From contig CAIXPS010000183.1 in assembly GCA_903921365.1 (NCBI GenBank), forward strand, positions 1-55,932: a DNA stretch of 55,932 bases. Direction: 5' to 3'. The translations under genes were made by a program, and so were the position numbers. A model generated the notes under the pieces. That model had not been told where the DNA came from. It did not search any database and was given only the letters and a program-made list of their open reading frames with translations. Shown here piece after piece: positions 18,297 to 26,597 of this stretch; the first letter of the stretch is position 1; each line of letters begins with the position of its first letter. Origin of the DNA: an uncultured bacterium (lineage in GTDB: Bacteria; Chloroflexota; Anaerolineae; J036; Brachytrichaceae).

Positions 18297-18620
18297 ATGA
18301 CAGACGACTTCAAGCTCGGTTTTGTGATAGGAATCATCGCCGGTGAAGGCTCATTCACCGGGGATCACCGCACACCCGCACTGCAGGTGAAGATGCACGC
18401 GCGCGATATCGCCCTTCTTGAAACCCTTCGCGTTCAGCTGGGCGGGAAGATTTACGGTCCCTATACGCATGGCGACCGCTACTACTGTCTGTGGATATTG
18501 CGTGGCGAGGAATTGCGGCAGGCGGCCGAGTTGTTTCTCAACCGCCTGCCCGACGGTCACAAGCGCACCCAGTTCATGGAGTGGGTGCGCAAATACTACA
18601 AAGAGCTAATTGCTGAATAA
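18297..18620 (+). CDS. Small single-motif LAGLIDADG protein
   Basis: A 107-residue protein with one LAGLIDADG-type helix, FVIGIIAGEGSF (about residues 9-20), whose Glu fits the catalytic acidic position. This is followed by the alpha-beta-beta-alpha-beta-beta-alpha pattern of the fold (LQVKMHARDIALLETL, GGKIYG, YCLWILRG, then two helices). Single-motif members act as homodimers; the length is at the lower end for this family. It is not inside an intron or intein, so it is either a free-standing homing endonuclease or a domesticated DNA-binding protein. It lies between the tRNA-Arg unit and the glycan island and overlaps the convergent epimerase gene by 15 bp. Confidence 0.75.
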   Translation: MTDDFKLGFVIGIIAGEGSFTGDHRTPALQVKMHARDIALLETLRVQLGGKIYGPYTHGDRYYCLWILRGEELRQAAELFLNRLPDGHKRTQFMEWVRKYYKELIAE

Positions 18621-19643
18621 CACGCGATTTGACGTGACCCAGTCCCATAACTTGCGAACCCCTTCAGTTACAGTTGTAAGGGGTTCCCACCCGAGTGCAT
18701 GCTTTGCCTTGGTGTTATCACTCACGAATACTGGCTGATCGCCTGGACGCCAGTCGGCGTAGGTGACGCGGACATCGTGTCCCGCCAGTTTGGCCAGCAA
18801 CGGCCCAAACTCCGTCCAGATCGACAGCGTATTCTCTATGCCTCCGCCCACGTTGAACACCTGACCGCTCGCCACATCGAGGTGATTCCACGCCGCATCA
18901 TAGGCGTTGATCAGGTCTTGCACGTAGAGCAGGTCACGCACCTGTTTGCCATTGCCATAGATATTGATCGGGTGCCCCATGGCCGCTGCAATTACGAAGT
19001 GCGCCACCCAGCCCTGATCCTCCACCCCAAACTGGCGCTCGCCATAGATGCAACTCTGGCGAAACACGACCGTGCGCATGCCATAGATGCGCGCATAGTC
19101 GCGGACGTACTGATCGCCTGCCCCTTTGGAACATCCATAGGGCGAGTGGAAATCGAGCGGTTGTTGCTCGCTGACGCCCTTCGGCAGATCGCGGTAGCGA
19201 TATCGCGTTTCACCCTCTACAACCGCCACATCCTCCATGCCCCCATAGACCTTATTGGTGGACGCAAAGAATACCGCTGGCGGTTGCGCCTGCGCTCGCG
19301 CGGCCTCCAGCGCGTTAAACGTGCCAAGCGCGTTAATCTCGAAGTCCTCGCGCGGATTTTTCACTGAAGTAGTGACTGCCACCTGACTCGCAAAGTGCAC
19401 GATCAGTTCGGGTTGTGCAGCGGATACCGCGCGCCACAGCCCATCCGCATCGCGCACATCGCCGCGCACAAAAGTCAGCGTCGCATTGTCGGCGCGTCGT
19501 TGCGTGTTTAACCACTCCAGGTTGTGCTCGGTGCGCGGACGGGACAGGTTGTCGTAGACGGTGACCGTGTCGCCCCGCCCAAGGCAGCGCGCGGCAAAGT
19601 TGCAGCCGATAAATCCTGCGCCACCGGTAATAAAGGTTTTCAT
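18606..19643 (-). CDS. CDP-paratose 2-epimerase-like SDR
   Basis: A 345-residue extended short-chain dehydrogenase with the NAD site TGGAGFIG (residues 6-13), an acidic strand end VYDNLSRP, and the catalytic Y-x3-K in YGCSKG. The segments SCIYGERQFG, EDQGWVAHF, DLLYVQDL and FNVGGG are characteristic of the CDP-paratose/CDP-tyvelose 2-epimerase group (RfbE/Tyv type), which inverts C2 of a dideoxysugar nucleotide. No genes for making CDP-paratose are in the window, so the true substrate may be another NDP-sugar. It is the last gene of a minus-strand operon, 16 nt after a GT4 gene. Confidence 0.8.
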   Translation of the reverse strand: MKTFITGGAGFIGCNFAARCLGRGDTVTVYDNLSRPRTEHNLEWLNTQRRADNATLTFVRGDVRDADGLWRAVSAAQPELIVHFASQVAVTTSVKNPREDFEINALGTFNALEAARAQAQPPAVFFASTNKVYGGMEDVAVVEGETRYRYRDLPKGVSEQQPLDFHSPYGCSKGAGDQYVRDYARIYGMRTVVFRQSCIYGERQFGVEDQGWVAHFVIAAAMGHPINIYGNGKQVRDLLYVQDLINAYDAAWNHLDVASGQVFNVGGGIENTLSIWTEFGPLLAKLAGHDVRVTYADWRPGDQPVFVSDNTKAKHALGWEPLTTVTEGVRKLWDWVTSNRVLFSN

Positions 19644-19659
19644 GTTTTTCTCGTTCTTT

Positions 19660-20934
19660 TCAGTTCACTCTTAAAGGATTTAAAGCAATTTTGTGGGCGT
19701 AGGTGTGGGTGGTTTGTTCATAAAGCTCGTGATAGCGCCTCGCGACGATATCCAGGTCGCATTCCGTCCGCATCCTCGCCTGACCATTCACGCCCATCGT
19801 CAGTCGTATCTCGGGGTGTTGCCATAGATCAAGCGCCGCCTTCGCGTATGTGCTCACATCGGCGTCATGCGGCGCCAGAAGCCCGTCTACCCCGTCGCGT
19901 ATAACCGACGAAATTGCCCCGATGGACGAACCAATCACTGGCTTCCCGCACGCCCACGCTTCCGCGTACACCAGTCCAAAGGCTTCGTGGCTGGACAACA
20001 TTGCGAAGATGTCGCATGCGGCAAGCACTTCGGCCTTCTCTGCCGGTGTATGATCCACAATCAGCTGGATGCGTTCGCGATCCTTTGCAGAGAGCGCATC
20101 CCGCAATGCTTCCAGTCGCATCGTATCCTCTCCTGTTCTGCCGACAATCAGCAATCGCGCATCGGGCTGGGTCCGCCAGATGATGGGCATAGCCGATATC
20201 AGCACATCCAGGCGTTTATGCGGCAGGTGTTGCGCGACAGATGCGATCATGAGTTCATCACCGATTCCGAGCCTTGCGCGCGCCGCCCGTCGATCAAATC
20301 CGGCAAAGAAAGCAACGTCAACGCCGCCGGGGATCACCTCACACCGTTCCACCGTTAGCCCCCGCGCGGCCAGATAGTCGCGCTCATAGCCGGTATAGGC
20401 GACGTATGCATCGCAGGCTCGAATATCGTCATAAACCATCTTGCGGTCAAAGCCCCAGCGATCGGCTGTATGAAACGCCCCGAGGAGGATCACAGGAATG
20501 TGCCCGCTCTGACCGCCACGGATTGCATTGTGCATGTGGAGCAGCGGAAAAGCAGAGGCCATGATCACATCCGCGCCGCTCGCAGCGATTTCACGCGCCA
20601 AACCGGGGATAATGGGGCCAAAATAGCACCCACGCGCCCAATCTTCATACGGGAGATGGAGTTTGTGCATTACCCGCGCCAGGTTCAGCCGCAGCGCACC
20701 AAAGCGATTGAAGACCGGGAATCGCCTGACCGTAACCCCATTGATTTTCTCGATACCAGGACGCATCGCTGGTTGGCGCCGGTCGCGAAAATAGGCATTA
20801 CTATGAGCAACAGTAGTGAAAACCGTCACGTGATCCCCGAAATCACGCGTGAATCGCTCCGAAAGCTGCTGAACCATGTGCTGCGTTCCACCGACGGCAG
20901 GCGTGTACCCATGCACGACGTGCAGGATTTTCAT
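19660..20934 (-). CDS. GT4-family glycosyltransferase
   Basis: A 424-residue GT-B fold enzyme. The N-terminal domain has VHGYTPAVGGTQHMVQQL (glycine-rich acceptor-side loop), and the C-terminal domain has SVAQHLPHKRLDVL and RLLIVG. The donor-binding EX7E motif is EAFGLVYAE at about residue 325, followed by ACGKPVIGS. It would be a retaining, cytoplasmic enzyme using an NDP-sugar. The start codon overlaps the stop of the upstream GT gene (ATGA, 20931-20934), so the two are translationally coupled. Confidence 0.85.
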   Translation of the reverse strand: MKILHVVHGYTPAVGGTQHMVQQLSERFTRDFGDHVTVFTTVAHSNAYFRDRRQPAMRPGIEKINGVTVRRFPVFNRFGALRLNLARVMHKLHLPYEDWARGCYFGPIIPGLAREIAASGADVIMASAFPLLHMHNAIRGGQSGHIPVILLGAFHTADRWGFDRKMVYDDIRACDAYVAYTGYERDYLAARGLTVERCEVIPGGVDVAFFAGFDRRAARARLGIGDELMIASVAQHLPHKRLDVLISAMPIIWRTQPDARLLIVGRTGEDTMRLEALRDALSAKDRERIQLIVDHTPAEKAEVLAACDIFAMLSSHEAFGLVYAEAWACGKPVIGSSIGAISSVIRDGVDGLLAPHDADVSTYAKAALDLWQHPEIRLTMGVNGQARMRTECDLDIVARRYHELYEQTTHTYAHKIALNPLRVN

Positions 20935-21959
20935 CGCAGCGCTCCTGGCACAACGACCGACTGGTACAAGCGGACGTACTGCTCTGCCATGCCATGCGCA
21001 GTCGGTATATGTTTGCCAGCCTGGATGGCGGCCTTCACATACCCTGGGTAATCGGCAAACAACCGGCGAACCGCGATTCGCAAGTCGTCCACGCTGATGC
21101 GATCTATCACAACGCCGCTTCCGTCGCGCTCGACATCTATAGCCATCGGGATCGATCGGCTGACCAAAACCGGCTTGCCCGCAGCTAACGACTCCAGCAA
21201 CGAGTGCGGAAACGCTTTGATCAACGATGCGTCTGCTGCCAAGGCGACCGCCGCGTGCGCCCGCGCCAGAACCTGGTTGACATCCATCTGGCCGGTCAGA
21301 ACCTCAACGCGATTCTGCAACCCCGCAGCTGCTACTCGCTGGCGCATTTCGTTTTCGAGCACGCCTCGAAATAGGAAGATAAGGCGCAATTCTGACCATT
21401 CACGCGCCAGTGCGAGCAACGCATCCACTCCCTTACTGGCAAACTGCGGGACGCTCCATGGCGCCGACCCCATCAGCAGCGTCGGAGGCGTGCCCAGTGG
21501 CATCGGTTGGCGGTTGAATCGGCTGGCATCGATGCCTGATTGCACACTAATCGCGTTGGTGATTCCCCATTCACGCAGTAAGTTCAAATCGCCGTCCGAT
21601 GGCACGACAATTGACTTGGCGCGGCGCTCCAGCACCCGCGCAGCCTGCCGTTGATCCGGGCGCGCGCCCGTCACAGCGGTGTAAATGATGGGACGGCGCA
21701 TAAATCGCAACAGAGCGAAGTCGTATAGATCCGGGTTGAACACATGATGCAAATCGACGCGACGCTCGAGTTTAGACAAGGCTGGCGCAAGCCAAATGCC
21801 CCACAGTCGCCGTGGAAAACGGGTTCCTGGCGTCTTTGCGGGATACAGGTGCATGATATCGCCCGGAACCAGTGCGCGAATCGACTCGATCTCCTGGATC
21901 ACCGCATCACAACTGGCCATCCGCGATGGGGGCATCGTCACATGATAGATCGCTCTCAT
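20931..21959 (-). CDS. GT4-like (GT-B fold) glycosyltransferase
   Basis: A 342-residue protein. The N-terminal half is less conserved (MRAIYHVTMPP..., HVFNPDLYD). The C-terminal Rossmann domain shows LIFLFRGVLENEM, VEVLTGQMDVNQVL and the donor-side acidic loop KAFPHSLLESLAAGKPVLVS. The first Glu of the usual EX7E motif is not evident where expected. Both ends overlap neighbours by 4 nt (ATGA), so it is the middle gene of a tight three-gene GT set. Confidence 0.75.
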   Translation of the reverse strand: MRAIYHVTMPPSRMASCDAVIQEIESIRALVPGDIMHLYPAKTPGTRFPRRLWGIWLAPALSKLERRVDLHHVFNPDLYDFALLRFMRRPIIYTAVTGARPDQRQAARVLERRAKSIVVPSDGDLNLLREWGITNAISVQSGIDASRFNRQPMPLGTPPTLLMGSAPWSVPQFASKGVDALLALAREWSELRLIFLFRGVLENEMRQRVAAAGLQNRVEVLTGQMDVNQVLARAHAAVALAADASLIKAFPHSLLESLAAGKPVLVSRSIPMAIDVERDGSGVVIDRISVDDLRIAVRRLFADYPGYVKAAIQAGKHIPTAHGMAEQYVRLYQSVVVPGALR

Positions 21960-22891
21960 TCACCCACCCTCTGTTCTGCTGCTATCCCTGCACCGATAAA
22001 ACGCAATACGCGCGCATTCTGCCCCCCAAATCGTCCCATCAAGCCATCGACGCAACCGAGTGCCGTGGCTTTAGCGCGCCGCAGATCGCCATGCACAAGC
22101 GCGCTCAGGCTGTTGTAAGCCGCAATCAATATCCAGTATCCCCGCAGCCAGCCCTGTTGCCGGCGGTAGAACTTGTGGATGAACAGGAAGCGGTTTCGTA
22201 TCACATAATACGCGTGTAGCCCACCTCGCGCGCCAGCCGATCGGTGAAGCGCATGATTGGCGCGGGCGTTGCCATCAATACTGCAACGATATCCATGCTG
22301 CCATGCCTCGCGACAGAACGCCGCGACCTCGCCACTGAAGAAGAAAGCTTCATCCATTAGCCCCAGCACTCGCAGCACATCGATCCGAATCAGAACACAT
22401 GTTCCGGGAACATAATCAACCTCTCGCGTTTGCCCCGCTGACAAGGGAGTCTGCAGGTGCGAGGTCACGTGATGCGCGATGTCCCGCCCACCCGTTGACA
22501 GAATGCGACCAGGTGGGGGTGCGCCAGCGTCCCATAAGACCGGCCCAACCACCCCGATTTCGGAATGAGCGTCCAGCACAGCGCAGAGCGACGCGAGCGA
22601 ATCACCGTCAATGCTGGCATCATTGTTGAGGAGCAGCACGGCCTGATAGCTTTGTGACACAATTTCTGCCAGCGCGAGGTTGTTGCCGCCGGCGAAACCA
22701 CGGTTTTCCGGGCTGCGGAGCAGGTGGACGCCAGGGCAATCGCGCTGAATGCGTTCCACATCATCCCCTGACGAGGCGTTATCGACGACCCAGATATGCG
22801 CCGCGGCCAACGGCCATGCCTGGACTGCCCGCGCACAAACGACCGTATCCGCGGCTTGATTCCAGTTCACAATGACCACGGCAACCATCAT
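21956..22891 (-). CDS. GT2-family glycosyltransferase
   Basis: About 311 residues from the ATG at 22891 (MMVAVVIVNWNQ); the frame is open 20 codons further to a GTG at 22951, but those residues lack GT2 similarity and would reach into the divergent promoter region. GT-A fold signatures are VVIVNWN, VDNASSGDD, GFAGGNN and the DXD-equivalent LLLNNDASID. After about residue 230 a hydrophobic/aromatic segment with an 'R-N-R-F-L-F-I-H-K-F-Y' motif follows, as in membrane-associated rhamnosyl/galactosyl GT2 enzymes. It overlaps the next gene by 4 nt. Confidence 0.8.
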   Translation of the reverse strand: MMVAVVIVNWNQAADTVVCARAVQAWPLAAAHIWVVDNASSGDDVERIQRDCPGVHLLRSPENRGFAGGNNLALAEIVSQSYQAVLLLNNDASIDGDSLASLCAVLDAHSEIGVVGPVLWDAGAPPPGRILSTGGRDIAHHVTSHLQTPLSAGQTREVDYVPGTCVLIRIDVLRVLGLMDEAFFFSGEVAAFCREAWQHGYRCSIDGNARANHALHRSAGARGGLHAYYVIRNRFLFIHKFYRRQQGWLRGYWILIAAYNSLSALVHGDLRRAKATALGCVDGLMGRFGGQNARVLRFIGAGIAAEQRVGE

Positions 22892-22948
22892 AGAGGGTTC
22901 AGCGCTTGTCTTGAAGCCATGGATATCATACTGTTTCGTGTGATTAAG

Positions 22949-22967
22949 CACGTATACACACGTATAC
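22949..22967. repeat. Direct repeat CACGTATAC between divergent GT genes
   Basis: Two exact 9-nt copies (22949-22957, 22959-22967) spaced by one helical turn, each holding the palindrome GTATAC, in the short region between the divergent GT2 genes. It is a possible binding site for a regulator; evidence is position and spacing only. Confidence 0.35.
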
Positions 22968-22976
22968 TTCAGTGCT

Positions 22977-24020
22977 GTGTTGAATTATACGCACACTGAC
23001 AGCACAAGTCATCCCCACGTTGATATTGTCATCGTCAACTGGAACGGTCTGCGCTATCTGCCAGCATGTCTGAACGCCCTCAGCGCGCAAACCTACTCTG
23101 ATTTCAGCATATGGATCGTGGACAATGGCTCAACCGATGGCTCAGTCGAGTATGTGCGCAACCAGCACCCGTCTGTTCAACTCATCTGCAACGCCACGAA
23201 TCTGGGGTTTGCCGCTGCGAATAACCAGGTCTTTCGCACCGCCCACAGTGAGTATATCGCCCCGCTCAATAACGATACCGTCGTCGATCCTGGTTGGCTC
23301 AGTGCCCTGGTCGAGGCGATGGCGCAGCACCCTCGGGCTGGCATGGCGGCGGCGAAGATGCTGTTCGCTGCCTCGCCGGGGCTGATCAACTCGGCAGGGA
23401 TTGCCGTGGATCGCCTCGGCATCGCCTGGGATCGCCTCGGCGGCAGGCCAGAGAGTGCCAGCGAAACATCTCCGACTCCAGTGTTTGGCGTGAGCGCCGG
23501 CGCGGCACTGTACAGGCGCGCCATGCTGGACGATATAGGCCTCTTCGATGAGGGCTTTTTTGCCTATCTCGAAGATGTCGATCTGGCGTGGCGCGCGCAG
23601 TGGGCTGGCTGGGAGTCGCTATATGTGCCAGGCGCGCGCGTCACTCACCATCATTCCGCCACCAGCCGCGAAGGCTCGCCGTTCAAGAATCGCCTGCTCG
23701 GTCGTAACAAGGTGTGGCTGATTGCCAAGAACTACCCGATGCCTTACCTCTGGTTGTGCCTGCCGGTGATCATCGGGTATGACGTGGCATCGATGTTGTA
23801 CGCCATCGCCGCCCGACGCGATATCAGCCCGTTGGAGGGACGCATCGCCGGGCTGCGCGGGCTGGTCAACGCTCTGCGTAAACGCAAAACGATCCTCTGT
23901 CGAATCACGCCGCGCGCGATGATGGCGTTGCTGGCGCCGGTCGAGTCGCCGTGGCGCGTTCTCCGACGGTACAGGCATCTGACGCCCATCACTCCCGCGC
24001 CACCCGCGGCAAAAAAATAA
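22977..24020 (+). CDS. GT2-family glycosyltransferase (rhamnosyltransferase-like)
   Basis: A 347-residue GT-A enzyme: IVIVNWNG, VDNGSTDGS, NLGFAAANNQ, LNNDTVVDPGW (DXD-like), and FAYLEDVDLAWRAQWAG with the ED-x-D-L catalytic-base region, followed by a C-terminal hydrophobic segment (about 255-285). This is the WbbL/rhamnosyltransferase type of inverting GT2. It begins with GTG (or TTG one codon later), with no clear ribosome site. It is the only plus-strand GT in the cluster. Its 3' end overlaps the convergent FG-GAP gene by 32 bp. Confidence 0.8.
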   Translation: MLNYTHTDSTSHPHVDIVIVNWNGLRYLPACLNALSAQTYSDFSIWIVDNGSTDGSVEYVRNQHPSVQLICNATNLGFAAANNQVFRTAHSEYIAPLNNDTVVDPGWLSALVEAMAQHPRAGMAAAKMLFAASPGLINSAGIAVDRLGIAWDRLGGRPESASETSPTPVFGVSAGAALYRRAMLDDIGLFDEGFFAYLEDVDLAWRAQWAGWESLYVPGARVTHHHSATSREGSPFKNRLLGRNKVWLIAKNYPMPYLWLCLPVIIGYDVASMLYAIAARRDISPLEGRIAGLRGLVNALRKRKTILCRITPRAMMALLAPVESPWRVLRRYRHLTPITPAPPAAKK

Positions 24021-25905
24021 CGTTGCTGTAAAGCAGGAAGGGTCCGAGGTGAAGCGTTTCCTTTGCCCCGTTGCCGGCCCGATCGACGGCGCGCACGTGG
24101 GCATACCACGTCCCGTTCGCGAGCGTAGCCGTGAACGCAGATGCGCCAGCCTTCACATCCGTTTGCGTCCCTGACGGCGTCATCGGATCATGGTCCCACG
24201 CCACTGCATACCCCGCCAGCCCCGCGCCGATATCTGCGCCGCCTCTACCCCAGGTGATGCTGACCATCTGGGGTGAGCTATAGGTGCTGGTCGGCGGCAT
24301 CGTTGTCACGCTGATCGGATTTGTCGGCGGCACGTTGTCGAGCAGCCCCGTATGCGCAGCGTCGTGATGGAACTGCGGCCACGGCGCATACCCCGAGTTT
24401 TGCCCAGCCCACGCAAACAACCTGCCGTAATTCGACATTGTGTTTGTGTTCACTGCGCCGGCGACGACGATCGCGTTGCCGCCGGCTGGATCGAGTGCGC
24501 CGATGGCAGGGCTGAAGTTGAGCGTGGCGGTTGCCCAATACGTCACGCTGGTGCTGCTGGGCTGCCCATCGCATGCGGTCGTTGGCTGGTCGGTGTAATA
24601 CGTCCCATTCGCGTTGAGGATCACTACCTCACTGCCCTGCGTCAGGACGATCTCCGGCGCCGCATCGCCAACGACATCCGCGATCATCGGCGACGCGCGC
24701 AGATAGTGCCGATTGCCATCGACGTCGCACAACAGGCGCCTGATAAACTCATGCCCATCACTACCGCGCCATGCGTATACCGTGCTGCCCTCGGTTGTGT
24801 CTTTGTTTCCGTTTGGCGCAACCACGACCACATCAAGGATGCCGTCGCCGTCCAGATCACCGAAAGCAGGCGAAGCAGTCACATAGCCATTCGTATTCCC
24901 ATCCCAGCTCGGTGTCAGCCGTTCTGACATCTTCGGCTCCATTGGGTTATAACGCATGACCCTCACATAGTACCCCTGGTTGATCACCGCATCACCAGTG
25001 CCCACGGCAATGTCGAGCATGCCATCATTGTCCAGATCAGCAATGGCAGGGCTGGAGTACACCGGCTCATCGAATGGCATGCGGTTCATGACTCCGCCAT
25101 CCGACCGCAATACGCTCAGATAACCTGCGAGACCACCCGTTGGCGTAGTGCGGTTCGAGCCAATCACGATCTCCAGTTTGCCATCCCCGTCGAGGTCGGC
25201 TAATGCCGGCGACGAATACACGGGTTGACCGTTGTACAAACCCTGGTAATTGCACTCGCCATTCGGATACGTAGTGTTGTGCCACAGGGGTTGGCCGGCG
25301 TGGTCGAGCATGTAAATGCAGTAGTCCAGGCTGCCGAAAACCACTTCAGGCAGCCCATCGCCATTCACATCGCCGATTGCCGGCGTCGAATACACACTGG
25401 CAGAGCCGAAGCCGATCGTTGTTGCAAAGTCCCACAACATGGCGCCATTCACACCGTCAAATGCTCTCACACCGCCGTCAATAAGACAACCCTGGGCGAT
25501 ACCACCATAGCCAACAACGACGTCGTTGATTCCGTCGCCATTCAAGTCGGCGACACTCGCCCCCATTCCGGGTGGCTGTGGCAAGCTGGCGCTCCACCGC
25601 AACGTGCCATCCCCTTTGTACACATACACATGGCTGGCGCAGAGAAGCTTATTCTCGGTGCGATCCTGCGTGGCGACCACGATCTCGTTATCCACATGCG
25701 ACGCATCGATGCGCGCGATAGTGGCCTGGACTGGCAACCCAAGACCCGGTCGGCCCCCGGTGACGCCGAGGTCTATGAGGTTTTGTGGAAAGTTGGGTTG
25801 ATACGGCGGGGGGTTAGCGAGAGTCGCGATGGCGGGACTAGAGGTCACCATTCTTGCAACAACAAGTACAACTATCGCCAAAATGATCCTGCCATGGCTC
25901 TTCAT
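23989..25905 (-). CDS. Secreted FG-GAP/VCBS-repeat protein
   Basis: About 638 residues from the ATG at 25905, which has TGGAGA 6 nt upstream; an in-frame ATG 24 nt earlier lacks one. A signal peptide covers residues 1 to about 27. Then come about seven FG-GAP/VCBS blades (about 60-470) with the Ca-binding 'D-L/V-D/N-G/N-D-G-x-x-D/E-I/V-V' signature, as in integrin alpha propellers. A fibronectin-III-like domain follows (about 520-620; TYSSPQMVSITWG..., GTWYAHVRAVDRAG). The protein ends in the short motif SNVIFLPRVARE, related to the end of the beta-helix protein at 30657. Likely role: extracellular adhesion or glycan contact. It closes the long minus-strand gene series that begins at 43702. 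Confidence 0.85.
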   Translation of the reverse strand: MKSHGRIILAIVVLVVARMVTSSPAIATLANPPPYQPNFPQNLIDLGVTGGRPGLGLPVQATIARIDASHVDNEIVVATQDRTENKLLCASHVYVYKGDGTLRWSASLPQPPGMGASVADLNGDGINDVVVGYGGIAQGCLIDGGVRAFDGVNGAMLWDFATTIGFGSASVYSTPAIGDVNGDGLPEVVFGSLDYCIYMLDHAGQPLWHNTTYPNGECNYQGLYNGQPVYSSPALADLDGDGKLEIVIGSNRTTPTGGLAGYLSVLRSDGGVMNRMPFDEPVYSSPAIADLDNDGMLDIAVGTGDAVINQGYYVRVMRYNPMEPKMSERLTPSWDGNTNGYVTASPAFGDLDGDGILDVVVVAPNGNKDTTEGSTVYAWRGSDGHEFIRRLLCDVDGNRHYLRASPMIADVVGDAAPEIVLTQGSEVVILNANGTYYTDQPTTACDGQPSSTSVTYWATATLNFSPAIGALDPAGGNAIVVAGAVNTNTMSNYGRLFAWAGQNSGYAPWPQFHHDAAHTGLLDNVPPTNPISVTTMPPTSTYSSPQMVSITWGRGGADIGAGLAGYAVAWDHDPMTPSGTQTDVKAGASAFTATLANGTWYAHVRAVDRAGNGAKETLHLGPFLLYSNVIFLPRVARE

Positions 25906-25973
25906 TGCATGTCTCCAGATGGGTCTCATTTATTCTGGAACACGTACAGCGACCTGACCGGTGACTGGCTATC

Positions 25974-26597
25974 CTAGTCAGTGCTTTCAGGATGGGTTAT
26001 CCTCAGTTCGAGATCGTTAACACGCTGTCGTAGTTCGGTTATTTCGTTGAGTGTATACCCATACTCTTCCGAAAACGCTTGATTCACAACCGTCTGTTTC
26101 GAGGCAAGTATGCGCACATAGTACAACGGCAGGCCATGTAGTGCCTGGCGCAACTTGGATATCCATCGCCCTATGATAGGAATTGCGGATCTCTGTGGAT
26201 CTATAGCAACAAAAAGTGACTTGCTTTTTGTGACCTCATCAATTTTGGCAATATGCTCGGAGATTCTGATGGCGTCCGTATCTATTTGGTCCAGCAGCGC
26301 TCGTGTGGAAGCGTGAGCGTGTCGTATTTGTAGTTGCTGGGTAAGTTGCAGTTGTGTAATGGCGACTGCGGTTTCCTGAAGCAGCGTTACCAACATATCA
26401 TTCAACTGGAGGAGCCTGCCAATGCTCTGGCGCGACGGACTGCCTGTGTTGCTGATATCCAGTTCGGCGCGAAGTTTATTTTGGAATTGCCTGACAGCCT
26501 CGATACTCTCTCCAAGGTTATCTTTGGGGGGCACACCCTGTGCCAACTCAAACTCGATGTCCTTGATTACATCCTCAGCGCTTAATTTTCTCTTCAT
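25974..26597 (-). CDS. Coiled-coil protein of the glycan cluster
   Basis: A 207-residue protein without signal peptide. Residues about 1-130 are largely helical with heptad patterns (AVRQFQNKLRAEL, QETAVAITQLQLTQQLQ). Then comes an amphipathic, proline-containing segment (IPIIGRWISKLRQALHGLPLYYV, about 145-167) and a C-terminal coiled coil (NEITELRQRVNDLEL). The 'P-I-I/L-G-x-x-I/L-x-x-L-R-x-x-L-H' segment is one I associate with proteins in polysaccharide loci. No enzyme motif is present. It overlaps the GT fusion gene by 4 nt (ATGA), so it is probably made in proportion to it and could be a scaffold or membrane-docking partner. Confidence 0.6.
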   Translation of the reverse strand: MKRKLSAEDVIKDIEFELAQGVPPKDNLGESIEAVRQFQNKLRAELDISNTGSPSRQSIGRLLQLNDMLVTLLQETAVAITQLQLTQQLQIRHAHASTRALLDQIDTDAIRISEHIAKIDEVTKSKSLFVAIDPQRSAIPIIGRWISKLRQALHGLPLYYVRILASKQTVVNQAFSEEYGYTLNEITELRQRVNDLELRITHPESTD

